Assembly (NCBI RefSeq): GCF_039537665.1
Contig: NZ_BAABAY010000006.1
Location: forward strand, 223,769-287,768
Length of the DNA: 64,000 nt
Source of the DNA: Gaetbulibacter_A aestuarii
GTDB lineage: Bacteria; Bacteroidota; Bacteroidia; Flavobacteriales; Flavobacteriaceae
Direction of reading: 5' to 3'
Of the stretch, positions 13,503-21,956 are shown in pieces (position 1 is the stretch's first letter; every line of letters starts with the position of its first letter). Made by a program: the position numbers and the translations under genes. Below the pieces are notes generated by a model. That model did not search any database. It was not told where the DNA came from and was given only the letters and a program-made list of their open reading frames with translations.

Positions 13503-15968
13503 TCAGGGTTGTTGCTGTTTTTTAATTGAAAAGATGAGACTACCCAATAAAAGTAAGCCCAATAACAAAGAACTGCCAAGAGCTATACTGCTTCCCGTTT
13601 TTACCACTTCCGGATCAAATTTAAATTCAATCTGATGCTTTCCTGCAGGAACAGCCAAACCACGTAATGTATAATCTACCCTAACGTAAGGCACTTGTTT
13701 TCCATCAATAAAGGCTTTCCAGCCATGACCGTAATAGACTTCTGAAAACACAACAAACCCTTTGTGGTTATTCCGTGTTTCATATTTTAAATAATTTGGA
13801 AGGTGCTTTTTAAGTCGGATTGCAGCCGTTGAATCCACCGTAAAAGTTTGGGGTACTTCTCTCTGGAAATAGCTATCAATATCTTTTTCGTTAATGACTG
13901 CTACATGCTTATTATCAAGACTATCCAAAGCTTTAATACCTTCATTTGCTGAATCCACTACTTTAAACTGATTAATAAACCAGGCATTTCCATTCGCTTC
14001 ATCATTCGTGAATGTAAAAACTCCGCCATCTTTATTTTGAGCAATGATGTATTTCGTATTCAGCATGTTCAAAACATTAAGATTGTTTTGAGTAACATAC
14101 CAATTAAACACCTCGTTATAACGTTTCAGTTTTGCCGCATGATATCCATTGAGTGAATTATGAAAATAGGATGGTTTTGTTGAATTTGTTGTAAGATCGA
14201 AAACCCTGTAATAAGTTGTATCCTGCATAATTTGTTTGTCAGCATCATTAGCTTGATAAGGCTTATTTACCTGAACTGCTGAGACAAAATCATCATTATT
14301 AACATAACGCTTATCAACTCCTACTAAATCAATTAAAATAAGAATGGCAAAACCGGCCATTACCCAAGCTCCTTTTAACTTATCCTTTAAATAGGCGTAA
14401 GCTAAACCTGCGGCTACTAAAACAAGAGCTAAAGTTCTTAAGGTATCTTCAGTAAAAATAGTTTTCCGGTCTGTCTTTAAGGCATCCACGAAGGCCTGCC
14501 CATAACTCTGCCGGTATAAGGTGTCGTTGCCTCCAACGAAATCGAAAAAAGCACCTTTAAAAAGTAAAAATATCACGGCAACACCACCTGTAATAATCGT
14601 TGTGTATTTTAGTGCTTTTTGCTTTTGCTCATTACTGATTTTCGAACTAAATAATTTTACCAAGCCAAAAACTGCTAAAACAGGAACACAAAGTTCCAGA
14701 ATTACCTGAATCGATGTAATGGCTCTAAATTTATTATACAAGGGCACAAAATGAATGAAAAAATTTGTTATGGGATTGCTGTCTGGCTGTGGATCGTTCA
14801 CAAAAAGCCAGTTCTTGCCCAGGGATAATATCCAGGATACCAAAGTACCTCCGAGAAGCCACCATTTTAAACGACCTTTTACAAGGAACAAAGCAAAAAC
14901 AAATAAAAACAGAACAACAGCACCTACATAAGCCGGGGCTTCAACAATGGGTTGATCTCCCCAGTACATGGGCGCTCTCGAAGCTTCTTGAGAAGCCTGC
15001 GCCGGTGAGGCCCCCAGAGCTCTAAAGGCATTATAAGTTTCGGAATCTTTCCCCACATCTTCACCATTACCACCACCCATAAATCGAGGAATGAACAAAT
15101 TAAATGATTCCCAGAAGCCATAACTGTATTCAGTGATGTAATCCTCGTCTAAACCGGAAGTTGTTTGTTTCTTCGAGCCGTCAGGGTTTATAGTAAGTTC
15201 TGTTTTTCCACGCGTGCTTTCTTTAACATATTCCTGTGTAGCAAGAATATTTGTAGCATTTAAACCAATGGCTAACACAGCTGCAATTGCAATAATGCCC
15301 ACAGATTTAAAAAAATGGGGTAGAATTTTTTTCTTAAAAGCATCAATAAAATAAGCGATTCCCAAAATAATGACCAACAACAACAAATAATAAGTCATTT
15401 GAAAATGATTAGCAACCATTTCCAGACCCAGAGCTACAGTCGTGAGTAAAAAACCACCGAGATATTTTTGCCTGAAGGTTAGCAATATGCCGCTGAGAAC
15501 TAATGGCATATATGCTATGGCATGGGCTTTACTGTTATGACCCACACCCAAAATAATGATCAAATATGTTGAAAAACCAAAGGCTAGAGCACCAATTGCG
15601 GCCAGTTTAAAATCGACCTTCAATACCAACAACAGGATATAGAATCCAATAAAATAAAGAAACAGATAATCGGCCGGGCGAGGTAAAAATCTTATCGCTA
15701 AATCTAAATCTTTTATGTAATTATGCGGATAGTGAGCGCCCAATTGATATGTAGGCATGCCTCCAAAAGCGGCATTGGTCCAGTAAGTTTCTTCTCCGGT
15801 TTCTGCCTTGAAATCCTTTTGCTGTTTACTCATGCCAATATATTGCATGATATCGCTTTGAAAAAGAGCTTTCCCTTGAAGAACAGGACTAAAGTAAGCT
15901 AAGGCCAATACGATAAATCCCGAAATTACCAAGATGTGCGGGATGATCTTTTTTATTGAAAATTGCAT
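13503..15968 (-). CDS. YfhO-family multi-spanning membrane protein
   Basis: 821 aa. It has an N-terminal signal-anchor, many hydrophobic helices through about residue 550, and a large C-terminal soluble domain with 'YYGHGWKAFIDGKQVPYVRVDY', ending in a last membrane helix and a short cytoplasmic tail. This is the architecture of YfhO/GT-C-like proteins, which are believed to transfer sugars from lipid carriers on the outer face of the membrane (in Firmicutes, YfhO modifies lipoteichoic acid). An acidic pair near the first periplasmic loop (FQSDIMQYIGMSKQQ) agrees with a GT-C active site. It is the first gene of a two-gene operon with the GT4 enzyme. Confidence 0.88.
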   Translation of the reverse strand: MQFSIKKIIPHILVISGFIVLALAYFSPVLQGKALFQSDIMQYIGMSKQQKDFKAETGEETYWTNAAFGGMPTYQLGAHYPHNYIKDLDLAIRFLPRPADYLFLYFIGFYILLLVLKVDFKLAAIGALAFGFSTYLIIILGVGHNSKAHAIAYMPLVLSGILLTFRQKYLGGFLLTTVALGLEMVANHFQMTYYLLLLVIILGIAYFIDAFKKKILPHFFKSVGIIAIAAVLAIGLNATNILATQEYVKESTRGKTELTINPDGSKKQTTSGLDEDYITEYSYGFWESFNLFIPRFMGGGNGEDVGKDSETYNAFRALGASPAQASQEASRAPMYWGDQPIVEAPAYVGAVVLFLFVFALFLVKGRLKWWLLGGTLVSWILSLGKNWLFVNDPQPDSNPITNFFIHFVPLYNKFRAITSIQVILELCVPVLAVFGLVKLFSSKISNEQKQKALKYTTIITGGVAVIFLLFKGAFFDFVGGNDTLYRQSYGQAFVDALKTDRKTIFTEDTLRTLALVLVAAGLAYAYLKDKLKGAWVMAGFAILILIDLVGVDKRYVNNDDFVSAVQVNKPYQANDADKQIMQDTTYYRVFDLTTNSTKPSYFHNSLNGYHAAKLKRYNEVFNWYVTQNNLNVLNMLNTKYIIAQNKDGGVFTFTNDEANGNAWFINQFKVVDSANEGIKALDSLDNKHVAVINEKDIDSYFQREVPQTFTVDSTAAIRLKKHLPNYLKYETRNNHKGFVVFSEVYYGHGWKAFIDGKQVPYVRVDYTLRGLAVPAGKHQIEFKFDPEVVKTGSSIALGSSLLLGLLLLGSLIFSIKKQQQP

Positions 15969-16088
15969 GGAATATATTTAAATTCAATTGGCGTGAAATT
16001 AAATATAATTTTTTAATCTGATTGTAGAATCAGCATTTAAATCATTTCCAATGCGGGTTAATCAAATAAGGTTTTGAATGCGTGATAT

Positions 16089-16116
16089 AAAAAAAAACGC
16101 ACCCCGAAGGATGCGC
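16089..16116 (-). terminator. Terminator of the dioxygenase-like gene
   Basis: Read on the minus strand: CGCATCC, TTCG tetraloop, GGGTGCG, then a run of T. It lies 34 nt after the stop of the gene at 16150-16782. Confidence 0.85.
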
Positions 16117-16149
16117 CATGAATATTAGTTAGTCAAAAGTAAATAACCG

Positions 16150-16782
16150 TTATTGTTCTATAGAAAAAATTGTATTTTGATTCAATCGAATATCTTCATT
16201 TGCTATAAGCATACCATCCTTCTCGTTAAGGCGCAACATACTTTGAGCGACTCTTGATCTGCAGGCTAAGGTCAAATCAGCAATTAAAGGATCATCATCA
16301 AAAAAGAAAGGATTTAACTGATAAGGCTCTTTACCTGGTTCCTTAACAATACGTTGAATTTGTTTAAGTTCCTTTCTGTGATAATATTTACCGGGCATAA
16401 ATGTGTAAATAGTGTATTTACCATCATTATCTGTTTTTACCCAGGCGCGGTGTTTTACGTAACGTTTACCCTGGTCATCTCTTTGAGTTTTGAAATTACC
16501 TTTTTCATTTGTTTGAAAAACGTAAAGGATCACGCCTGCTGCAGGAGTAACACCATCACTTTGGTAAACAGTACCTGAAATTTTTATTTTTTGATCTTTA
16601 GAAGCGTAGTCTGGAACTGTATCTACACTGTTTAAATTTACTTCAGTGTAATCGTAAACAGGATTTCGTTCCTTATAATTTGAAATATCGTTGGTATAAA
16701 GTGACGCAATGTCCTGAGCATTTAAGCTCATACCAACAAAAGCGACCAAGGCTGTGCATAATAAATTTGGGAGATTTTTCAT
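16150..16782 (-). CDS. Intradiol dioxygenase-like secreted protein lacking iron ligands
   Basis: 210 aa. A signal peptide is present (MKNLPNLLCTALVAFVGMSLNAQ). The fold is that of the intradiol ring-cleavage dioxygenase superfamily: 'ISGTVYQSDGVTPAAGVILY', 'VKTDNDGKYTIYTFMPGKY', 'IVKEPG', 'NPFFFDDDPLI'. In active enzymes the segment after 'PG.YP' carries the iron-binding HxH (typically PAHIH). Here the same place reads ELKQIQRIVKEPG, so both His are Gln. It is therefore probably not an iron dioxygenase but a transthyretin-like binding domain. It is monocistronic with its own terminator. Confidence 0.8.
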   Translation of the reverse strand: MKNLPNLLCTALVAFVGMSLNAQDIASLYTNDISNYKERNPVYDYTEVNLNSVDTVPDYASKDQKIKISGTVYQSDGVTPAAGVILYVFQTNEKGNFKTQRDDQGKRYVKHRAWVKTDNDGKYTIYTFMPGKYYHRKELKQIQRIVKEPGKEPYQLNPFFFDDDPLIADLTLACRSRVAQSMLRLNEKDGMLIANEDIRLNQNTIFSIEQ

Positions 16783-16994
16783 TTGGATTAATATTTTAGT
16801 TCAATTAAGATATCATTTCCTTCTGCCAAAGCTATGAAACACAACAGGTTTGAAAATAAAAAATTCGTTTGATGTCTTAATTTATTCGTTGAACAGTTCA
16901 GAAGTAGAATTTCAACGATGAATGTACTTTAATGCAAAAAAGCTGTATTTTTTTCTTTAAAATACTGTAAAACAATGTTTTAAAATATTAAAAA

Positions 16995-17372
16995 TTATTT
17001 TTCATCAGTATTAACAACCACTTCTAAAGGTTGAACGGATTGCCTGATCTTTTTATATTGGTTGTATTGAATTCTGGTTAAAAGGTCTTTCATTTCTAAT
17101 GATTCCTTAACCATAAGCTGGGTAAGTTTGTCTAAGGCTTCTTTTCCTTTATAGGATTCTTTAATCTCTTTAGATAGCGTCAGGTAATCTGCAACCTTAT
17201 TCTGAAAAATTGGAAGTTGGGTACCGTCTAAGCCTAATTTTGCATCATAAATTGCTGTTAACTTTTCTGCCTTGGCTCTAATTTCCGGAGTTTCAATGGT
17301 AGTATCCGGGTATTGAGCAAAAGCTATGTGGGTAATACAAATAAAAATAAGTGTTTTTAGGTATTTCATCAT
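16995..17372 (-). CDS. Small secreted helical protein
   Basis: 125 aa. It has a signal peptide (MMKYLKTLIFICITHIAFAQ) followed by an almost wholly helical, charged mature part: 'TPEIRAKAEKLTAIYDAKLG', then 'LTQLMVKESLEMKDLLTRIQ' and 'YNQYKKIRQSVQPLE'. The 'L.....EM...LT..QY..Y.....' pattern resembles periplasmic Spy/CpxP-like or similar Bacteroidetes helical proteins, but I cannot assign it. Either of the two leading ATGs may start it. It is separated by 212 bp from the downstream gene, in which I see no further feature. Confidence 0.7.
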   Translation of the reverse strand: MMKYLKTLIFICITHIAFAQYPDTTIETPEIRAKAEKLTAIYDAKLGLDGTQLPIFQNKVADYLTLSKEIKESYKGKEALDKLTQLMVKESLEMKDLLTRIQYNQYKKIRQSVQPLEVVVNTDEK

Positions 17373-17524
17373 TAGTCTTTTTCTTTAAAATAACTAAAAA
17401 TACCAGGCGAGTCAAATTGTAAAACTAAAAATCAATTACAGTTTCATTAATCATTCGCTAATTATACCAATAATAATGTGTTAAAATTTCGTATTCATAA
17501 AAAAAATCAAATATAATAACTAAA

Positions 17525-17550
17525 TTAGTTGCACTTATTGCAATAACTAA
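17525..17550. promoter_or_regulatory. Imperfect palindrome before the Tat aminotransferase
   Basis: TTAGTT (17525-17530) and AACTAA (17545-17550) flank an inner TTGC/GCAA-like dyad, making a 26-bp imperfect palindrome that ends 15 bp before the ATG at 17566. It could be an operator. Confidence 0.3.
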
Positions 17551-17565
17551 CCAAAAAATTACACT

Positions 17566-18759
17566 ATGAATTCCACAAAAATTAACCGTCGTGATTGGCT
17601 TAAAAAAGGCGTTTTAACGATGGCCGGAATGGCTATGATGCCACACGATATTTGGGCCAAAACCGTTGCTCAAGCACAATTGGAAAATCGTCCATTTTTA
17701 TTTGAGAATAAATTTGAATTTAATGAGTTTACCCCTCCTGTTGGATATAACGAACCTAAGATTAAGGCCATTTTACGTGCGAACGAAAACCCTTATGGCC
17801 CACCACCATTAGCTGCGCAAGCTTTTAAAGATGATGTGTTCTCAGGAAATCGTTACGCCTGGCAAACTTTAAATGCTCTTATTGATGTGATCGCTGAAAA
17901 AGAGAATGTTTCCAAAGACCAAATTATTATGGCTCCGGGATCTTCTGATCTTTTAGAGAAAGCAGCGATGGTATTTTTTCAAAAAGGTGGTAATGTCATC
18001 AGTGCCGATCCTAGCTACATGTCGCTGATGATCGTTTCTCAAGCTGTTGGCGGTGAATGGAAATCTTACAAGCTTTTAGAAGATTATCAACATGACCTGG
18101 ATGCTATGGAGGCTGGAATAGACGAAAACACAAAACTCATTTATATCTGTAATCCTAACAATCCATCAGGATCTGTTACCAATGCACAACGCTTACGTGA
18201 TTTCTGCCGTCGTGTCTCCAAAAAAGTACCTGTATTTGTGGATGAAGCTTATATCGAACTTTCTGATAACGGTATTAAAGATAGTGTGGTAGATTTAGTA
18301 AGCGAAGGTCATGATGTTATGGTAGCGCGTACCTTCTCAAAAATTCACGGAATGGCCGGACTTCGTATCGGTTATCTTGTTGGTAAAAAAGAAACCCTGA
18401 ATAAAATTAACGATATTACGCGAGCAGGAATGGGAATCACAGGCCCATCTATCATGGCTGCCAAGACCAGTTTGGAAGGCTCAGAGTTTCTGGATATGTG
18501 TAAAACCAAAATTGCCGAAGCCAGAGCTTATACACAAGCTTATTTAGACCGTCATGGCTATTACTACATCCCGTCGCAAACTAATTTTATGATTTTTGAA
18601 ATTCCGATGGAAGGCAATACATTCCTGGAAAAAATATACAGCAAACAAGTGGCTGTTCGAGCCTTTAAATTCTGGGGTAAAAATTGGTGCCGTGTGAGCA
18701 TGGGAACTATGGATGAAATGACCATGTTCACTGCTGCTATGGATGAAATATTTGCTTAA
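17566..18759 (+). CDS. Tat-exported PLP aminotransferase (HisC-like)
   Basis: 397 aa. The N-terminus MNSTKINRRDWLKKGVLTMA is a twin-arginine signal (RR at 8-9, then hydrophobic GVLTMAGMAMM, c-region near 'WAKTVAQA'). The remainder is a fold-type I aminotransferase of the histidinol-phosphate aminotransferase group: 'NENPYGPPPLA', 'APGSSDLLEKAA', 'CNPNNPSGSVT', 'VDEAYIEL', and PLP-lysine K259 in ARTFSKIHGMAGLRIGY. Tat export would fit a cofactor loaded in the cytoplasm. The substrate is unknown; a true HisC would be cytosolic. The stop codon overlaps the ATG of the AEC permease (TAATG), so the two are translationally coupled. Confidence 0.87.
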   Translation: MNSTKINRRDWLKKGVLTMAGMAMMPHDIWAKTVAQAQLENRPFLFENKFEFNEFTPPVGYNEPKIKAILRANENPYGPPPLAAQAFKDDVFSGNRYAWQTLNALIDVIAEKENVSKDQIIMAPGSSDLLEKAAMVFFQKGGNVISADPSYMSLMIVSQAVGGEWKSYKLLEDYQHDLDAMEAGIDENTKLIYICNPNNPSGSVTNAQRLRDFCRRVSKKVPVFVDEAYIELSDNGIKDSVVDLVSEGHDVMVARTFSKIHGMAGLRIGYLVGKKETLNKINDITRAGMGITGPSIMAAKTSLEGSEFLDMCKTKIAEARAYTQAYLDRHGYYYIPSQTNFMIFEIPMEGNTFLEKIYSKQVAVRAFKFWGKNWCRVSMGTMDEMTMFTAAMDEIFA

Positions 18760-19871
18760 TGACAGATGGTTTACTAAAAGCACTATCTTTTATTTTATTT
18801 ATTGTTATTGGCATCTTACTGAAGCGAAAATTCACTTCAAAAGATGAGGTCAATGGCTTGAAGAAGATCATATTGCTTTTAGCCTTACCGGCTACGATCT
18901 TTATTGCACTCCTCAAGATCCACATCAATCTTGGATTATTCCTATTGCCTTTTTTAGCTTTAGGATTTAACATCTTACTTTATTTTATAACTCCGGGACT
19001 TATGTTATTACTCGGCGTTCAAGATAAAACTACAATTAACACCACCAGGTTATTAGTGCCTTCTTTAGCGCCCGGTTTGTCCTGCTTCCCTTTTATTTTA
19101 GAATTTTTAGGTCAGGATTACCTCGCTAAAGCTGCCATGGCAGACCTGGGTAATAAGTTTTTCGTTCTTCTGGTGCTTTATTTACTCGCCTTGCGTTGGT
19201 ATTTAAATAATCAGTCCATAGCAAAACAACCCACCAAGAATAAAATAACAAGCCTCGTAAAAACGTTACTTTTAGAACCTATCAACGCTTTTATAATTGT
19301 GGCTTTGATTCTATTAGGGTTGGGTTTTGACAATACCAATCTACCGGAAGTTATTCAGGAGATCCTCAACCGGCTTAGTGTTATTATGGCGCCTTTGGTG
19401 CTCATATTTATTGGCTTATCTGTTCGCATTCAAAAAACAGAGTTTCTTCAAATATTTTCCTTGTTGATGCTTCGGGCCGCATTAACGGTTTTTATTATCG
19501 GATCTATGTGTCACTTACTCCATGTCTCCGTTGAAGAAGATATACTACTCTATCTGGTATTTGGATTAAGTGCCTGTAGTTTTTGGCCCTTTGCTCATAT
19601 TTGTGGCGTGGCTGACAAGGAATTAGAATTACCCAAAGAGCGCAAAACCTTTAACATGGATTTCGCTTTAGCAATCCTCACCTTCTCACTTCCACTTTCT
19701 GTGATTTTGATCTTAGGAATATTAACCGCAGGAGATACGTTTGCACATTATAACCACCAGCTAAAATTAGCAAGTGTTCTGTTTTTATTAGGTATAGCAT
19801 CACCATTCATTAATTACCTCAAAAAAGGAGCTCAAGTAAAAGATCGCTACAAAGCACATGAAGACGCCTGA
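18759..19871 (+). CDS. AEC-family membrane permease
   Basis: 370 aa with about ten hydrophobic helices in two groups of five separated by a hydrophilic linker (KQPTKNKITSLVK, about 165). This matches auxin-efflux-carrier (AEC) permeases. 'LPATIFIALL' in helix 2 and 'PSLAPGLSCFPFILEFLG' in helix 4 resemble the conserved Pro-containing helix breaks. AEC members carry organic or amino acids. Coupled translation with the periplasm-directed aminotransferase suggests they handle the same amino or keto acid, but this is inferred from position only. Confidence 0.8.
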   Translation: MTDGLLKALSFILFIVIGILLKRKFTSKDEVNGLKKIILLLALPATIFIALLKIHINLGLFLLPFLALGFNILLYFITPGLMLLLGVQDKTTINTTRLLVPSLAPGLSCFPFILEFLGQDYLAKAAMADLGNKFFVLLVLYLLALRWYLNNQSIAKQPTKNKITSLVKTLLLEPINAFIIVALILLGLGFDNTNLPEVIQEILNRLSVIMAPLVLIFIGLSVRIQKTEFLQIFSLLMLRAALTVFIIGSMCHLLHVSVEEDILLYLVFGLSACSFWPFAHICGVADKELELPKERKTFNMDFALAILTFSLPLSVILILGILTAGDTFAHYNHQLKLASVLFLLGIASPFINYLKKGAQVKDRYKAHEDA

Positions 19872-19876
19872 TCTTT

Positions 19877-20923
19877 TTATTTTAAAATAGTATCAATTTT
19901 TGCGATCCAATCATCCAAATCAGAATTATTGGTATTAATCGCAAAACTACCATTTCCATACGGTCCGTAAATATCCTGATCTGTAACAGAAAAGAAACCA
20001 ACGGTTGGATTTAATGCAGCGCTTGCCAAATGCATCACGCCATTATCGGCAGCAATAAAAACCGCTGTATTTTTAATGATACCTGCCATTTCCCTAATAT
20101 CCTTACTGTAGAAATTTGGTGCTTTAAAGTTAATTTGAGAAGTGTTCTCTATTGGCAACATTTCAATGATGGTATATTCCGGATATTGTTTTAGCAAACG
20201 GGAATAAAATCGCTCCCACCAGGCTTCAGAGTAACATTTATTACCGGTGGCATTGGTGTAAATACAAATCGTAGGGTTATCATTTTTTACCAGGTTCTTC
20301 AAAATAATTTTTCCTTTTGAAATTTCATCCGGAGATAATTTAATATCTAAAAGAGGAACCTCAGACCGATTTATGTCGAACCCCCATTTTTTTAAATGAT
20401 AGCGCAAATTATAAATAGGATATTTCGAAATATGCTTGTGATCGGTATAGTTTTTTTCAATTGAAGGATGAATTTCACCAAATATCTTGATCTTAGATTT
20501 AGCTAATTGCGTTAATAAGCGACCTGAAGATGAGTTTTTATCAGCATTAATAACAAGGTCGTATGGTTTTTGTTTGATGGAAAACCAACATTTAAAATAG
20601 GTAATTAAATTGTTGAAAGGTTTTCTGGGTAAAGGAATAATATGCTTTACAGCCTCATAATTTTGAAACACAGGAAACGCCACACCACCTTTAACAAAAA
20701 TATCGATCTGTACATCGGGGAATAATACTGAAACTTCCTGAACCAATGGTGTTAACAACAACTGGTTTCCTAAGCGATGATTTGGCCTGATGATCAATAC
20801 ATTTTTAATATCCTTTGCGCTGAATTCACCATGTTTTGGCTCCCTGTAGGAACGGCCAATTCGTTTTGTAAGGCCGTGCATGATGTTTCTTCTTATCTTA
20901 TTGATTTCCGTTTTGAAAGACAT
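19877..20923 (-). CDS. Glycosyltransferase family 9 (heptosyltransferase-like)
   Basis: 348 aa. The N-terminal domain contains 'NVLIIRPNHRLGNQLLLTPL' (usual IR...GDxL motif region), and the C-terminal half holds 'NPTICIYTNATGNKCYSEAW' and 'AADNGVMHLASAALNPTVGF', the ADP-sugar binding signature of ADP-heptose:LPS heptosyltransferases. It probably adds a sugar to the LPS core in the cytoplasm. It lies 15 nt downstream of the EamA gene in the same operon and is convergent with the AEC gene (5 nt apart). Confidence 0.9.
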   Translation of the reverse strand: MSFKTEINKIRRNIMHGLTKRIGRSYREPKHGEFSAKDIKNVLIIRPNHRLGNQLLLTPLVQEVSVLFPDVQIDIFVKGGVAFPVFQNYEAVKHIIPLPRKPFNNLITYFKCWFSIKQKPYDLVINADKNSSSGRLLTQLAKSKIKIFGEIHPSIEKNYTDHKHISKYPIYNLRYHLKKWGFDINRSEVPLLDIKLSPDEISKGKIILKNLVKNDNPTICIYTNATGNKCYSEAWWERFYSRLLKQYPEYTIIEMLPIENTSQINFKAPNFYSKDIREMAGIIKNTAVFIAADNGVMHLASAALNPTVGFFSVTDQDIYGPYGNGSFAINTNNSDLDDWIAKIDTILK

Positions 20924-20938
20924 ACAATAAAAATGATT

Positions 20939-21853
20939 TTAACGTCCGATACTCCGAGGTCTGAACCTCCGTTTTGAATTGATAAAATAAACTCCCGTGA
21001 GTAGAATTATGGCAGCAATTATGGATTGTAAATTTATCGTTTCATCCAAGATCCACCAACCTAAAATTAACGCAATTATTGGGTTTACGTAGGTACTTGT
21101 GCTTACTTTCTCAGGAGACACCACCTTCAACAAATAATTAAATGAGGTAAATGCAACAATGCTCCCAAATATAATGAGAAGTACAATTGACCAGATAACA
21201 TTTGGGCTCCAATGGGTTGGCGCCGACCAGGTTTCACCGAAGGCCAAACTGGCAATAACCAACATCAAGCCACCAAACAGCATTTGGTAACCCGTATTCA
21301 CAAAATAATTAGACGGTAAATTAGCTTTACCAACAAACAGGCTGCCATAGGCCCAACTTATCATGCAAACAAAGATCATGGCCATTCCCAACAACTGATT
21401 TTCCTGACTAATAATTTGCTTTTGACTCACTAATAAATAAATGCCAATAAAGCCCAAAAATACCCCCACGTAAGACATAGCCGAAATTTTCTTACCCTGT
21501 AAAATGCGCATCATAATGAGAACCACAAGCGGTTGTGCAGAGATTTCCAATGCCGTAAAACCACTATCAACGTATTTAAGTGCCCAAACCACAACCCCAT
21601 TGCCAAAGGTTAAAAATAAAAACCCGGCTATAACCGTATTTTTTAATTGTTCCGCAGTAATGGCAATACTCACCCCGATAATTTTAGCAATAATAAATAT
21701 GATAATACCAGCACTGATGAAACGAATGGAAGCCAGCAAAAAAGGAGGCAACTCTGAAACCGCAATTTTGTTCAAAAGGTAAGTAGAACCCCAAATCACA
21801 TATATTGCGAAAAACGCCAGGACGATACTTAAGGTTTTGGAAGGTTTAGGCAT
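20939..21853 (-). CDS. EamA/DMT-family transporter
   Basis: 304 aa with ten predicted membrane helices in two EamA repeats (about 8-140 and 155-297). 'YVIWGSTYLLNKIAVSELPP' and 'FTSFNYLLKVVSPEKVSTST' are typical of drug/metabolite exporters of this family. Substrate unknown. It is the first gene of the operon with the GT9 enzyme, and the -7 box lies at 21900-21907, giving a leader of about 40 nt. Confidence 0.88.
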   Translation of the reverse strand: MPKPSKTLSIVLAFFAIYVIWGSTYLLNKIAVSELPPFLLASIRFISAGIIIFIIAKIIGVSIAITAEQLKNTVIAGFLFLTFGNGVVVWALKYVDSGFTALEISAQPLVVLIMMRILQGKKISAMSYVGVFLGFIGIYLLVSQKQIISQENQLLGMAMIFVCMISWAYGSLFVGKANLPSNYFVNTGYQMLFGGLMLVIASLAFGETWSAPTHWSPNVIWSIVLLIIFGSIVAFTSFNYLLKVVSPEKVSTSTYVNPIIALILGWWILDETINLQSIIAAIILLTGVYFINSKRRFRPRSIGR

Positions 21854-21899
21854 CTATTTAAAAGTAAATTGGCGTTAAATTATCAGATTAAATATGCGC

Positions 21900-21907
21900 C
21901 AAAGATA
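21900..21907 (-). promoter_or_regulatory. -7 promoter box for the EamA-GT9 operon
   Basis: The minus strand reads TATCTTTG (TAnnTTTG), 47 bp upstream of the ATG at 21853. Confidence 0.5.
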
Positions 21908-21956
21908 CGGCTAATTTTAAGGTTTTTAATTTTTGAAAAGAAATTTGAAGAAAAGA

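Noticed and set aside
15969..16149. tRNA or small RNA gene between YfhO and the dioxygenase-like gene
   Set aside because: Only the terminator hairpin at 16089-16116 is visible; no cloverleaf or tRNA sequence found. No tRNA was seen anywhere in the window.
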